Shown: piece after piece, positions 36,462-45,321 of the stretch
How the letters are laid out: each line of letters starts with the position of its first letter
Position numbering within the stretch: position 1 is the stretch's first letter
Assembly: GCF_000213655.1 (NCBI RefSeq)
Contig: NC_015554.1
Span: 3,224,001-3,288,000, forward strand
DNA length: 64,000 nt
Source: Alteromonas naphthalenivorans
Lineage (GTDB): Bacteria > Pseudomonadota > Gammaproteobacteria > Enterobacterales > Alteromonadaceae
Reading direction: 5' to 3'
Position numbers and translations under genes: made by a program
Notes under the pieces: model-generated
What the model was told of the DNA's origin: nothing
The model's database searches: none
Seen by the model: only the letters and a program-made list of their open reading frames with translations

Positions 36462-37610
36462 TTACTCAGCCACTGCCAAGTTGAGAATTTGCTCACTCAC
36501 TTCTGGGGTAATGGCTCCCGTTTCACCGAGTGAAAGCATTTTGTTTCCTTTCAGCTTTTCTACCACAGCATTAACGGCACTTTGCTTGTCGCCTTCATGC
36601 TCAGTAAGCTGGGTAGCGACTTCAAGACTCTGGTAGAAGGCTTCGATAGCGTCGATAGTTCGAAGCGCAATATCATCGCTCTCTTCTAGACCAAATACGT
36701 TTTGACCCATCTGTGATAGCTTTGCTGACTTAGTGTCAAGTTGAACCCGTAGTAGTGACGGCTGGACAATCGCTAATGAACGAGCATGATCTACGCCATA
36801 CAGTGCCGTGAGTTCGTGGCCAATCATATGGGTAGCCCAATCTTGCGCAACACCTGAACCGATAAGGCCATTTAGTGCTTGGTTTGCTGACCACATAAGG
36901 TTAGCGCGCCATGCATCATCTTTGTTATCAATTTTTCCGCCAAGTTGAATTAAGGTTTTCAGCAAGGTTTCAGCGTAGCCGTCTTGAACCGGCGCATTTT
37001 GTGGAAAGGTTAAGTACTGCTCGCAAACGTGAACAAAGGCATCCACTAAACCGTTAACCACTTGTCGATGCGGAAGGCTTTTTATTACATCGGGGTCTAA
37101 TACCGCAAATTGCGGATAAACTAACGGGGACATAAACGCCAGCTTTTGCTTGGTTGCTTTCTTACTTATAACAGAACCGCCGTTCGATTCAGAACCTGTT
37201 GCTGGTAAGGTTAGAATGGCACCGATAGGTAGCGCGTTATCAACGGTATGCTTGCCCGTTAGAATATCCCAGCCCTCACCCTCATATACGGCGCTTGCCG
37301 CCACATATTTTGCGCCATCAATAACACTTCCCCCGCCTACTGCAAGAATATAGTCAACGCCTGTTTCTTTAATCAGTGCAACCGCTTTGTCTAGTGTTTC
37401 AATGGTTGGGTTTGGCTCAACGCCACCAAAAGATTCCCAGTTGTAGCCATCTAGCGCGTTCTCTACTTGCTCATAAACACCATTTTTTTTGATGGAACCG
37501 CCACCAAATAACACTAAAACGTGGCTGTCCTTTGGGATTAGGGTGTTGATTGAGCCAATTTGTCCTTGGCCAAATTGGATCCGAGTTGGGTTGCTGAATG
37601 AAAATTTCAT
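36462..37610 (-). CDS. yqhD: NADPH-dependent aldehyde reductase, iron-containing ADH family (YqhD)
   Basis: A 382-residue type III alcohol dehydrogenase very like E. coli YqhD: NPTRIQFGQGQIGSI, VLVLFGGGSIKKNGVYEQV, FGGVEPNPTIETLDKAV, GGGSVIDGAKYVAA, TLPATGSESNGGSVISK and QDWATHMIGHELTALYGVDH with the metal-binding histidines. It reduces short-chain and lipid-peroxidation aldehydes such as glyoxal. The frame opens at 37730, but the ATG at 37610 begins the conserved sequence and has GGAAAG upstream. Divergent from an AraC-family gene at 37653, the same pairing as yqhC/yqhD. Confidence 0.93.
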   Translation of the reverse strand: MKFSFSNPTRIQFGQGQIGSINTLIPKDSHVLVLFGGGSIKKNGVYEQVENALDGYNWESFGGVEPNPTIETLDKAVALIKETGVDYILAVGGGSVIDGAKYVAASAVYEGEGWDILTGKHTVDNALPIGAILTLPATGSESNGGSVISKKATKQKLAFMSPLVYPQFAVLDPDVIKSLPHRQVVNGLVDAFVHVCEQYLTFPQNAPVQDGYAETLLKTLIQLGGKIDNKDDAWRANLMWSANQALNGLIGSGVAQDWATHMIGHELTALYGVDHARSLAIVQPSLLRVQLDTKSAKLSQMGQNVFGLEESDDIALRTIDAIEAFYQSLEVATQLTEHEGDKQSAVNAVVEKLKGNKMLSLGETGAITPEVSEQILNLAVAE

Positions 37611-37652
37611 GGTCTTTCCTCTGTCATTACATGCCTGTGTTAATGCATAATA

Positions 37653-38609
37653 GTGCCATTTAGTGTAAACAAACCGTCTATTTCTGGAAAAAATTTGCCT
37701 ATTTCTACAAACAACCCAGGCTCTACTCATAATTTGGCTTTTTTAAGTCAAATTCTGAAACAGTTTTTACACGCAAAAGGTAAATCAGCGCTTAGTGGTG
37801 TGAGCAAGACGGATATAGATGGCGTACGAGTTTTTCGCGATCCTTATGGCAGCCCTAAGCAGCCATTACTTTATCAGTCTGGCATTATTATCATGCTACA
37901 AGGCACTAAACGTTTGTATGTTGATAATCGTGAAATCGAATACAAAAAAGGCGATTACATTGTTTTCGGTGTGCCCTTGCCTGCTCAATGTGCAGCCACC
38001 TTAGATGATGACGATTGCATATTAGGTTTAGTCATTGATATTCCCGCGTCGTTGCTTGTAGAGCTTTCACAATGGCGTGACGACAAGGCCAAAAATAGCC
38101 CCGCTCCTATTTTTACAGTAAGTCAGCAGTCATTAGATGCAAACATAACCGATGCAACACGCAGACTACTTCAAGCATTAACTCACAGTAATAGTGCCAA
38201 AGCATTGGGTGCAGGTTTTGTGCGAGAAATTGTATATTACATCCTTAATGGCCCTGCCGGTCATGTTCTTTGCGGCCTTACCGACAATGGGCATTATGCG
38301 AGAATCGCCCAAGCTTTGCGGACCATTCATGATGAGTATTCCTCTGTGTTAAACGTAGACTCACTTGCCGCTAGTGCTAACATGAGTGTTTCTGGTTTCC
38401 ACCGCGCATTTCGGGATGTAGTAATGGATTCACCCGTTCAATATATAAAAAAATTTAGACTATCTAAAGCCAGGGAGTTAATCGCATTAGGTTATCGAGT
38501 GGGAGACGCTGCCGAAGCGGTGGGTTATAACAGCTTATCTCAATTCTCTAGAGAGTTTAAACGCTACTACCAATTCACTCCTGTACAAGACCGTCAATCT
38601 GCTCATTAA
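37653..38609 (+). CDS. AraC-family regulator (YqhC-like), start uncertain
   Basis: AraC/XylS regulator of up to 318 residues. The N-terminal cupin-like sensing domain resembles AraC_N (DPYGSPKQPLLYQSGIIIML), and the C-terminal double helix-turn-helix is clear (VDSLAASANMSVSGFHRAFR, then VGDAAEAVGYNSLSQFSREF). It is probably the activator of divergent yqhD in response to aldehydes. The GTG at 37653 leaves only 42 bases between the genes and puts a 21-base-phased direct repeat (37676-37711) inside the coding region. A TTG at 37734 is in frame and would leave the repeat intergenic; I consider the later start plausible. Confidence 0.87.
   Translation: MPFSVNKPSISGKNLPISTNNPGSTHNLAFLSQILKQFLHAKGKSALSGVSKTDIDGVRVFRDPYGSPKQPLLYQSGIIIMLQGTKRLYVDNREIEYKKGDYIVFGVPLPAQCAATLDDDDCILGLVIDIPASLLVELSQWRDDKAKNSPAPIFTVSQQSLDANITDATRRLLQALTHSNSAKALGAGFVREIVYYILNGPAGHVLCGLTDNGHYARIAQALRTIHDEYSSVLNVDSLAASANMSVSGFHRAFRDVVMDSPVQYIKKFRLSKARELIALGYRVGDAAEAVGYNSLSQFSREFKRYYQFTPVQDRQSAH
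37676..37711. promoter_or_regulatory. Phased direct repeat between yqhD and its AraC regulator
   Basis: Two 15-base units match at 12 positions, both holding CTATTTCT (37678-37685 and 37699-37706). Their spacing of 21 bases is two helical turns, as in AraC half-sites. It lies 66-101 bases upstream of yqhD. Confidence 0.6.
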
Positions 38610-38784
38610 TTGCCGTACTATAAATAACTTAACGCTGTTCTTCAGCTGACAAAACCTTGCTAAAAGTGCGGTTTATTCATGGCTAATAATTAAACAAAGA
38701 TAGACGAAAGAATAATGTTTGGAAGGTAAAACTAACCAATTAATGCTATACAATTACTAGCCTTACCATCAACTTCAAGATTTT

Positions 38785-39960
38785 ATGCGCTTACGTTTCA
38801 CATTTTGGTTCTTAACGTTAATGACATTAAGTTTTCACTCTAACGGCAGTGAGGCGTCGACACCACTTTATATTGGTATAGATGCAGACTTTTCGGCTGT
38901 CGCTGTGGACGGTGGTGTAGCCATTAAACGAGGCGTTGAACTTGCTGTAGATGAAATTAATAAAAAAGGGGGATTGCTAGGCCGCCCCCTTAATATCATT
39001 TTAAAAGATCATAGAGGCAACCCTGCTCGGGGCATTCATAATATTGAACAGCTCGCCACCAATGGCGACTTAATTGCGGTAATAGGAGGTGTGCATACGC
39101 CTGTTGCGTTAGCCGAGCTTGAGTCTATTCACCAACTTAACTTGCTATATCTCGTGCCTTGGGCAGCAGGTACACAAGTGGTTGACAACCAATATGCTCC
39201 TAACAATGTATTTCGCGTATCAGTTCGTGATGCAGAGGCGGGAAAAGTACTTATTCAGCATGCTGCTTCTCGCGGTATTAAACGTGTAGCGCTGGTTTTA
39301 GAGCGTACTGGGTGGGGTCGTTCTAACGAGGCATCGCTCACCTTAGCCGCTGCCGAAATGGGGATTACCATTACGACTACTCGCTGGATTAACTGGCAGC
39401 AGAAAAAATTTGAAGAAGATATATCTGCTATCAAATCAGACAAAGCAGAAGCCATCATTTTGGTTGCCAACGCACCTGAAGGGGCAGTAGTCGTAAACGA
39501 ATTAGCAGCACAAAACCTCACAGCTTTACCTGTAATTTCCCATTGGGGCATTGCTTCGGGCAATTTTATAGAGCGTTTGAACGTTGAGCCCGACTTACTT
39601 AATTTGTCAGTATTACAAACCTTCCACTTTGATCATCAAAAACATACAAAAGCCCAACAATTGTTAGAAGCTTATCATAGTAAGTATGGGCTCGTAGACC
39701 CTAAATCTATCCCAGCTGTAACAGGCATTGCGCACGCTTATGATTTAGTTAACATGCTAGCTAAAGCCGTGGCAAAAGCAGGCAGTCATGATGTAAATGC
39801 GCTACGAAATTCACTAGAAGACTTGGGGAGTTTTGAAGGTGTAATCAAAACTTATGACCCAGCATTTACACCCACACAGCATGACGCATTAATGGCTAAG
39901 GACTATTTTATGGCTTCATTTGATAAAAAAGGTAACTTGGTCGTTCTGGAAAATCAGTAA
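38785..39960 (+). CDS. Periplasmic substrate-binding protein, Leu/Ile/Val-BP family
   Basis: A 391-residue type I periplasmic binding protein with a signal peptide ending near NGSEAS. Fold signatures: LYIGIDADFSAV, AIKRGVELAVDEINKKGGLLG, LIAVIGGVHTPVALAELESI, and RGIKRVALVLERTGWG. The family binds amino acids, urea or amides; the ligand is not evident. No transporter permease or ATPase is next to it. Instead the stop codon overlaps the start of a hybrid histidine kinase (TAATG), so a receptor role like LuxP with LuxQ is the better inference. Confidence 0.9.
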   Translation: MRLRFTFWFLTLMTLSFHSNGSEASTPLYIGIDADFSAVAVDGGVAIKRGVELAVDEINKKGGLLGRPLNIILKDHRGNPARGIHNIEQLATNGDLIAVIGGVHTPVALAELESIHQLNLLYLVPWAAGTQVVDNQYAPNNVFRVSVRDAEAGKVLIQHAASRGIKRVALVLERTGWGRSNEASLTLAAAEMGITITTTRWINWQQKKFEEDISAIKSDKAEAIILVANAPEGAVVVNELAAQNLTALPVISHWGIASGNFIERLNVEPDLLNLSVLQTFHFDHQKHTKAQQLLEAYHSKYGLVDPKSIPAVTGIAHAYDLVNMLAKAVAKAGSHDVNALRNSLEDLGSFEGVIKTYDPAFTPTQHDALMAKDYFMASFDKKGNLVVLENQ

Positions 39961-42830
39961 TGCAATTTCAGCCACCACCGCTTAGAAAGCGCTTATTAAC
40001 CAGCATGCTACCCCGTTTGTTCGGGTTGATTTTAGTTGTTGCGTTAATGCTTTTTGCGTTTGCCTTCTTTTTTGCCAAGCAGCAGATCGAAACGGTACAA
40101 CAACAGTCTATTGAAGGCTTAAAACAAGACCTTTCTTTTATCGTTAATGATACCACTCGACAATTATCTGACCTTGCATCTAACGATATCATTATTAATT
40201 CTCTGGTAGATTTAGAGCAGCGTGATAATTATCTTCCCATGTTCTTTAGGTCGTTAAAGTTAACCCAAACCCGTAATGTGGAGTTTGCGTTGTACGACTT
40301 TTCCGGCGAAATGGTTATTCAGAAAAACTGGAGTCATTCTATTTCTGAAAAACTGGATACTGCGTGGCAACAAAAAACACTAGGCGCGTCTCTTTCATTT
40401 TCTTCAATCTCTCACAATGGCGTGCTTTTTTCTGTCCCAGTACTTTTAGGTGGTGCAGCAGAAGGTGCGCTGGTTATGTATGTAGAGAGCCTTCAAGACT
40501 TGCTAGCCCCCTACCCAAGGCTAACTAACCAGATTGTTACTGAACAAAATGGCGTAGTACTTTTCAGTAGTGAGCCGGAATTTATTATTCCCGGTACATC
40601 GTTTAGTGATGTCGACACCATGGGCTATGTGTTGCAAGACTCGCGCTATCAAAACTTAACCCTGTATAGCATTAAACCTATCGGCAATGCTCTGAAAGGC
40701 TTGTATTGGTTGGCGCTACTCATGCTGGCCATTATTGTAGGTATTATCTTAGTTAATTTTCACATGATTCGAACCACTGCACTACTTGCAGAGAACACCT
40801 TATCAGCCCTTTATAAAGATATAGTTAACCGTATTAAAGATACCGACTCACAAGAGTCAGTGATTGTAGAAGAGGCTAGAGAATTAGCCAATATTCGCAG
40901 TGCATTTGATACCTTAATTTCTGACCTTGCGGAAATGTCTTTATCGAACGAACAGTTTTCTAATGTTATTGATTCGATGGGAGATATGCTCTTAGTGGTA
41001 GATGAAAACCATCGCGTGATGTTAAGCAACAAACGGTTCGATGCTTTTTGTGAAGATCAATACGGAGAGCGTGAAGGTACGGTTAAGTACATACTCAATA
41101 AGCTCATTAATAAACCTTCTGGAGAGTTAAAACATTTCTCGGTAGAAGACGGATTGGAAAAGCATATTAAATGGACCAATACGCCGCTTGAAGATGCTAA
41201 CCATAACATCAGAGGCGCTATATTCGTAGGGGTCGACTATAGCACTCAGCGTTCGCTAGAAAGTCATGTGCAAATTCTTAATCACGCCATGGATGAAGCC
41301 ACGGTCTCTATTGTTATTGCGGATATAAAGCGTACGGGTCAACCAATTATCTATGTTAACAATGCGTTCAATCGCCTTACTGGTTACAATAAAGAAGATA
41401 TTATTGGTAGAAATTGCAGGTTTATGCAAGGTGAAGGTACTGATAGCAATACCACCGCACTAATACGCAGCGCTATCGCTAAGCGCGAGCCAATTGAAAC
41501 CACCATTCTTAATTACCGTAAAGACGGTGCCTCTTTTTATAACAAACTCATCCTCACGCCAGTAAAGTCTGACGGCGAAGTCACACACTACATTGGCTTT
41601 CAACAGGATGTTACGCAGCAACGCCAAGCAGAGCGCTATTTACAAGACGCGAAGCAAAAGGCGGAAGAGTCAGCGCATATGAAATCTGGCTTCCTTGCCA
41701 GTATGAGCCATGAAATACGTACGCCTATTCACGGTATTTCTGGCGTACTTCAGTTGCTCACGAATTCACCATTAAACGACGAGCAAAAACATTACCTCTC
41801 ACTTGCTACGTTCAGCATTCAAGGTCTACTGCACATTGTTAATGACATTCTTGATTTTTCTAAGATTGAGGCCGGGCAACTTCAAATTGATGATCAACCT
41901 TTCGATTTGCTAGAAACCCTTGAAAGCTTGCAGTCGCAATACGCTATTTTATGTCAAGAAAAGGGACTACGTCTGCATTTTCATTTTAACCTACAAGGCT
42001 TTCACGTAGTCATTGGAGACTCTGTTCGTTTCCGGCAGATTTTGTCTAACTTGATTGGTAACGCGGTTAAATTCACTGAGAAAGGTGAAATTGACGTAAC
42101 TACCACCTTAGAACATACCAACGACGACAAGCTTCGCTTAACCTGCGCAGTAAAAGATTCAGGGATAGGCATCGCGAAAGACAAACAAGCAGGAATTTTT
42201 GATGTATTTACCCAAGAAGACCTATCTACAACCCGCAAATTTGGCGGCACGGGCCTTGGGCTTTCTATCAGTAAACAGTTGTGTGAGCTTATGGATGGTG
42301 AAATTCATTTAGAAAGTGAGAAAGGTGAAGGAAGTACATTCACTTTCAATATCATGCTAAAAGAAGGTGATGACAGCTTAGTTACACTCCAAGGAAGTAA
42401 AACCCATAACCACAATACGGTAACTCAAAAACGTAAAATTCTCATCGTTGAAGATAACGACATCAATCAGGTCATTGTGAAGCAGCACTTAAGTGCCCAC
42501 AAAACCTTGAGTGCGAAATCGGGTATAGAAGCATTAGAAGCCCTAAAGAAAATGAAAGTGACTTTTGATTTAATATTGATGGACTGCCAAATGCCCGACA
42601 TGGATGGTTTTGAAGCAACTCGCCGTATTCGACGCGGTGAAGCCGGCGAGCGATATGTTAATGCCCCCATCATTGCACTTACAGCGAACGCCATGAAAGG
42701 TGATAAAGAAGACTGTTTTAACGCTGGCATGAACGACTATTTGAGTAAACCCTTCGATGTTCAAGACCTATTAGAAAAAGTAGATTACTGGGCTGAAAAA
42801 AACGCGGTAGCCAAACTTCAGCTTAGCTGA
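39960..42830 (+). CDS. Hybrid sensor histidine kinase with periplasmic sensor, PAS and LOV domains
   Basis: A 956-residue membrane kinase. Order: TM1 (18-39), periplasmic domain (about 40-247), TM2 (248-271), PAS (about 320-435), LOV (about 437-555), HisKA with MSHEIRTPIHG (His584), HATPase (NLIGNAVKFTEKGE, DSGIGIAKD, GGTGLGLSISK) and a receiver (VEDNDIN; phospho-acceptor Asp875 in LMDCQMPDMDG; Lys in YLSKPFD). The LOV motif GRNCRFMQ has the photoactive Cys486, and the flavin contacts NYRKDGASFYN and YIGFQQD are conserved, so a working blue-light sensor is likely. There is no Hpt domain, so phosphotransfer must go to another protein. Translationally coupled to the binding protein upstream. 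Confidence 0.93.
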   Translation: MQFQPPPLRKRLLTSMLPRLFGLILVVALMLFAFAFFFAKQQIETVQQQSIEGLKQDLSFIVNDTTRQLSDLASNDIIINSLVDLEQRDNYLPMFFRSLKLTQTRNVEFALYDFSGEMVIQKNWSHSISEKLDTAWQQKTLGASLSFSSISHNGVLFSVPVLLGGAAEGALVMYVESLQDLLAPYPRLTNQIVTEQNGVVLFSSEPEFIIPGTSFSDVDTMGYVLQDSRYQNLTLYSIKPIGNALKGLYWLALLMLAIIVGIILVNFHMIRTTALLAENTLSALYKDIVNRIKDTDSQESVIVEEARELANIRSAFDTLISDLAEMSLSNEQFSNVIDSMGDMLLVVDENHRVMLSNKRFDAFCEDQYGEREGTVKYILNKLINKPSGELKHFSVEDGLEKHIKWTNTPLEDANHNIRGAIFVGVDYSTQRSLESHVQILNHAMDEATVSIVIADIKRTGQPIIYVNNAFNRLTGYNKEDIIGRNCRFMQGEGTDSNTTALIRSAIAKREPIETTILNYRKDGASFYNKLILTPVKSDGEVTHYIGFQQDVTQQRQAERYLQDAKQKAEESAHMKSGFLASMSHEIRTPIHGISGVLQLLTNSPLNDEQKHYLSLATFSIQGLLHIVNDILDFSKIEAGQLQIDDQPFDLLETLESLQSQYAILCQEKGLRLHFHFNLQGFHVVIGDSVRFRQILSNLIGNAVKFTEKGEIDVTTTLEHTNDDKLRLTCAVKDSGIGIAKDKQAGIFDVFTQEDLSTTRKFGGTGLGLSISKQLCELMDGEIHLESEKGEGSTFTFNIMLKEGDDSLVTLQGSKTHNHNTVTQKRKILIVEDNDINQVIVKQHLSAHKTLSAKSGIEALEALKKMKVTFDLILMDCQMPDMDGFEATRRIRRGEAGERYVNAPIIALTANAMKGDKEDCFNAGMNDYLSKPFDVQDLLEKVDYWAEKNAVAKLQLS

Positions 42831-43025
42831 TTCATCAATCCTGTTACCCCACAAACACTATGCACTTTGAATAGGGTAGATTTGTCGTCTATCCTATTTA
42901 TAACCATCAATAAATTTACTTTTCAATAGTAAATACCGTTAAGCAGCAATGGCTTAATATCATGACTAAAAGAACCCTTGGTAAACATGACGCACACCCG
43001 TGAAATTACAACCGGCCAATAAGAC

Positions 43026-44876
43026 ATGTTGGCAGTAAGATACCGTCGACGCTATAGGCTCTGTCAGATTTTAACTATATTAGGGGTACTTTTCCTATTT
43101 GCGTTAGGGATTTTTAGCGTCGTCGACGGCGCATATGTCTTAGGCACCATATTAATCGTTAACGCTCTGGTCGGCCTGCTAAACCTTTATCTCTTAAAAC
43201 GTACAGGTAATATTGAGCGCGCTGCTACGATCCTAAGTGGTATTCTTTTCTTCTTATCAATGAGCTTAATAATTACAGGTGGTAAGGATAATACTGGAGT
43301 ACTGTGGGTTTACCCAATTGGGGCCATCAACCTTTTCATCAATCGTTTTTGGCCTGCGGTGTTTTGGTTTGGGGCTTTCAATATTGCCAGTGGACTGCTG
43401 CTGTTTACGCCCCTTTCAACTTTAATGATCGCTAGCTATTCATTCGTTGAGGCAGTTCGCTTCATTCTAACGATGCTGGCACTAAATTCTATCTGTCTAG
43501 CCGCCTTGCGATCTGAAGAACAAGCCTATCAAACGATTATGCAACTTCATGCTGATGATATCCGGCAGATGGCTTTTTACGATACGCTGACCGGCCTTCC
43601 CAATCGCTGGAGCTTCAAAACTAATCTAGAACGCCTGCTAGCCCGAGCAGGGAAAGATAAACAACGCATTGGCTTACTGTATATTGACCTAGACAACTTT
43701 AAGCAAGTTAATGACCAATACGGCCATGAAGCAGGCGACCGACTATTGCTTGAATTCAGTGAACGGCTTTGGGAAGAAATACGTCCCACCGACCAACTGT
43801 TGAAGCCAGAAGCAGAAAGTTTGGCAAGACTCGCTGGCGATGAGTTTGTTGTGCTACTTCCTAACATTAAAGAGCCGCTCGATGCCAGTGTTGTCGCAAC
43901 ACGCATACTGAATATCTTCGATGGTGGTTTCGAAGTCGATGACGTGACGCATATGATTTATGCCAGTATTGGCATTGCCGTGTATCCCGATGACGCTACC
44001 GAGCCCTCTATGTTACTTCATCATGCAGATGCGGCTATGTATGACGCCAAAGACAACGGCCGTAATTGCTTTAGGTTTTTCACTCAGAAAATTGCCGATA
44101 CAATGCACCAACGACAACAGATTGAAAGAGGGTTACGACAGGCGTTAAGTGAAGAGCATTTCTCTTTGGTTTATATGCCTATATTCGACTGTAAAGACAA
44201 CACCATCGCAGCCGTAGAAGTACTGCTTCGCTGTCAAAGCCCTGAACTAGAAGGGTTTGGCCCAGACCACTTTATACCGGTTGCGGAAGCTACCGGCTAT
44301 ATCAAAGAAATTGATTTATGGGTGCTGGACAATGCCTTGCAGGCGCTAGTTATCTTGCAACAAAAACATCACTTTAAGGGACAGATGTGTATAAATATCT
44401 CTGGAGTAGAGCTGCACAATGAAGCCTTTCCCGTACAGCTTAAGGACCTATTGGAACGCTATAAGATTACCCCTGATAGTGTAGAGCTTGAAATCACTGA
44501 AACCGCATTTGTGGCTGATGACGCAATTGGCTTAGCAACGCTAAAAGCACTAAATGAGCTAGGAGTATCTTTAGCATTGGATGACTTTGGAACAGGCTAC
44601 ACCGCTTTTAGTCAACTGATACATTACCCAGCTGACTGTCTTAAAATTGACCGCTCATTTGTTAATGATCTTTTTTCAGAACGAGAAGCACGCAGCAAGA
44701 TGGTGATGGTTATTCAAAGCTTGGCTAAGCTATATGACCTTCGCGTCATTGCCGAAGGCGTTGAAACCGAAGCTCAGATGAATTATCTACGGGAAAACGG
44801 TTGTGATTGGGCGCAGGGATACTATTTATCTCGCCCGCTGCCTTGGGACAACTTAGTTAAATTATTGAGCGAATGA
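43026..44876 (+). CDS. GGDEF-EAL protein with N-terminal membrane domain
   Basis: A 616-residue c-di-GMP enzyme. About six membrane helices fill residues 10-165. The GGDEF domain (about 185-350) has AGDEF at 270-274, an allowed variant of GGDEF. The EAL domain (about 370-610) has EVLLR at Glu398 in place of EALLR, and intact LALDDFGTGYTAF and IAEGVETEAQ, so phosphodiesterase activity is likely. Whether the cyclase half is active is uncertain because no RxxD I-site precedes it. It follows the LOV kinase by 195 bases on the same strand and may be an output of that pathway, but separate transcription is possible. Confidence 0.9.
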   Translation: MLAVRYRRRYRLCQILTILGVLFLFALGIFSVVDGAYVLGTILIVNALVGLLNLYLLKRTGNIERAATILSGILFFLSMSLIITGGKDNTGVLWVYPIGAINLFINRFWPAVFWFGAFNIASGLLLFTPLSTLMIASYSFVEAVRFILTMLALNSICLAALRSEEQAYQTIMQLHADDIRQMAFYDTLTGLPNRWSFKTNLERLLARAGKDKQRIGLLYIDLDNFKQVNDQYGHEAGDRLLLEFSERLWEEIRPTDQLLKPEAESLARLAGDEFVVLLPNIKEPLDASVVATRILNIFDGGFEVDDVTHMIYASIGIAVYPDDATEPSMLLHHADAAMYDAKDNGRNCFRFFTQKIADTMHQRQQIERGLRQALSEEHFSLVYMPIFDCKDNTIAAVEVLLRCQSPELEGFGPDHFIPVAEATGYIKEIDLWVLDNALQALVILQQKHHFKGQMCINISGVELHNEAFPVQLKDLLERYKITPDSVELEITETAFVADDAIGLATLKALNELGVSLALDDFGTGYTAFSQLIHYPADCLKIDRSFVNDLFSEREARSKMVMVIQSLAKLYDLRVIAEGVETEAQMNYLRENGCDWAQGYYLSRPLPWDNLVKLLSE

Positions 44877-44885
44877 TGAAATGGC

Positions 44886-44907
44886 AAGTGAAGCAGACGC
44901 TTCACTT
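44886..44907. repeat. Hairpin between the GGDEF-EAL gene and rnpB
   Basis: AAGTGAAGC and GCTTCACTT are perfect arms around a four-base loop. It lies between the convergent 3' ends of the protein gene and rnpB. T-runs are lacking, so it is only a possible terminator. Confidence 0.5.
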
Positions 44908-44919
44908 ACTCAAAAGAAA

Positions 44920-45269
44920 GGTGGAGTTGGCCGATAAGCCGGGTTCTGTCGTGGGCAACCATTCCTCTAGATCAGCAATTACTCACTGATTCAAGCAACC
45001 TACCCGATCCCCATGCGGGCCACACGTTAAGGGATCCTATTTGGTCTTGCTCCGGGTGGAGTTTACCTTGCCACAACCTGTTACCAGGTGTGCGGTGCGC
45101 TCTTACCGCACCCTTTCAGCCTTACCGGCCATTACTGGCTTAGGCGGTCTTCTCTCTGCTGCACTTGTCGTCGGCTCGCGCCGCCCAGACGTTATCTGGC
45201 ACCCTGCCCTTTGGAGCCCGGACTTTCCTCCCCTTTCTTACGAAAGCGGCGATTGCCTGGCCAACTCCG
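44920..45269 (-). ncRNA. rnpB: RNase P RNA (M1 RNA)
   Basis: Catalytic RNA that matures tRNA 5' ends, class A. On the minus strand it opens with GGAGTTGGCCAGGCAATCGC and the conserved GAGGAAAGTCCGGGCTCC, and ends with CCGGCTTATCGGCCAACTCC; the first and last ten or so bases pair as helix P1. The conserved 3' region containing AGAACCCGGCTTATCGG is intact. Length about 350 bases. A TAGAAT -10 on the minus strand (45276-45281) puts transcription start near 45269. The 3' end is set to the base of P1 and may be off by a few bases. Confidence 0.96.
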
Positions 45270-45321
45270 CGGCGCATTCTACATGAAGATGCCTCATATA
45301 GCGACAACCACATGTGAGCTT

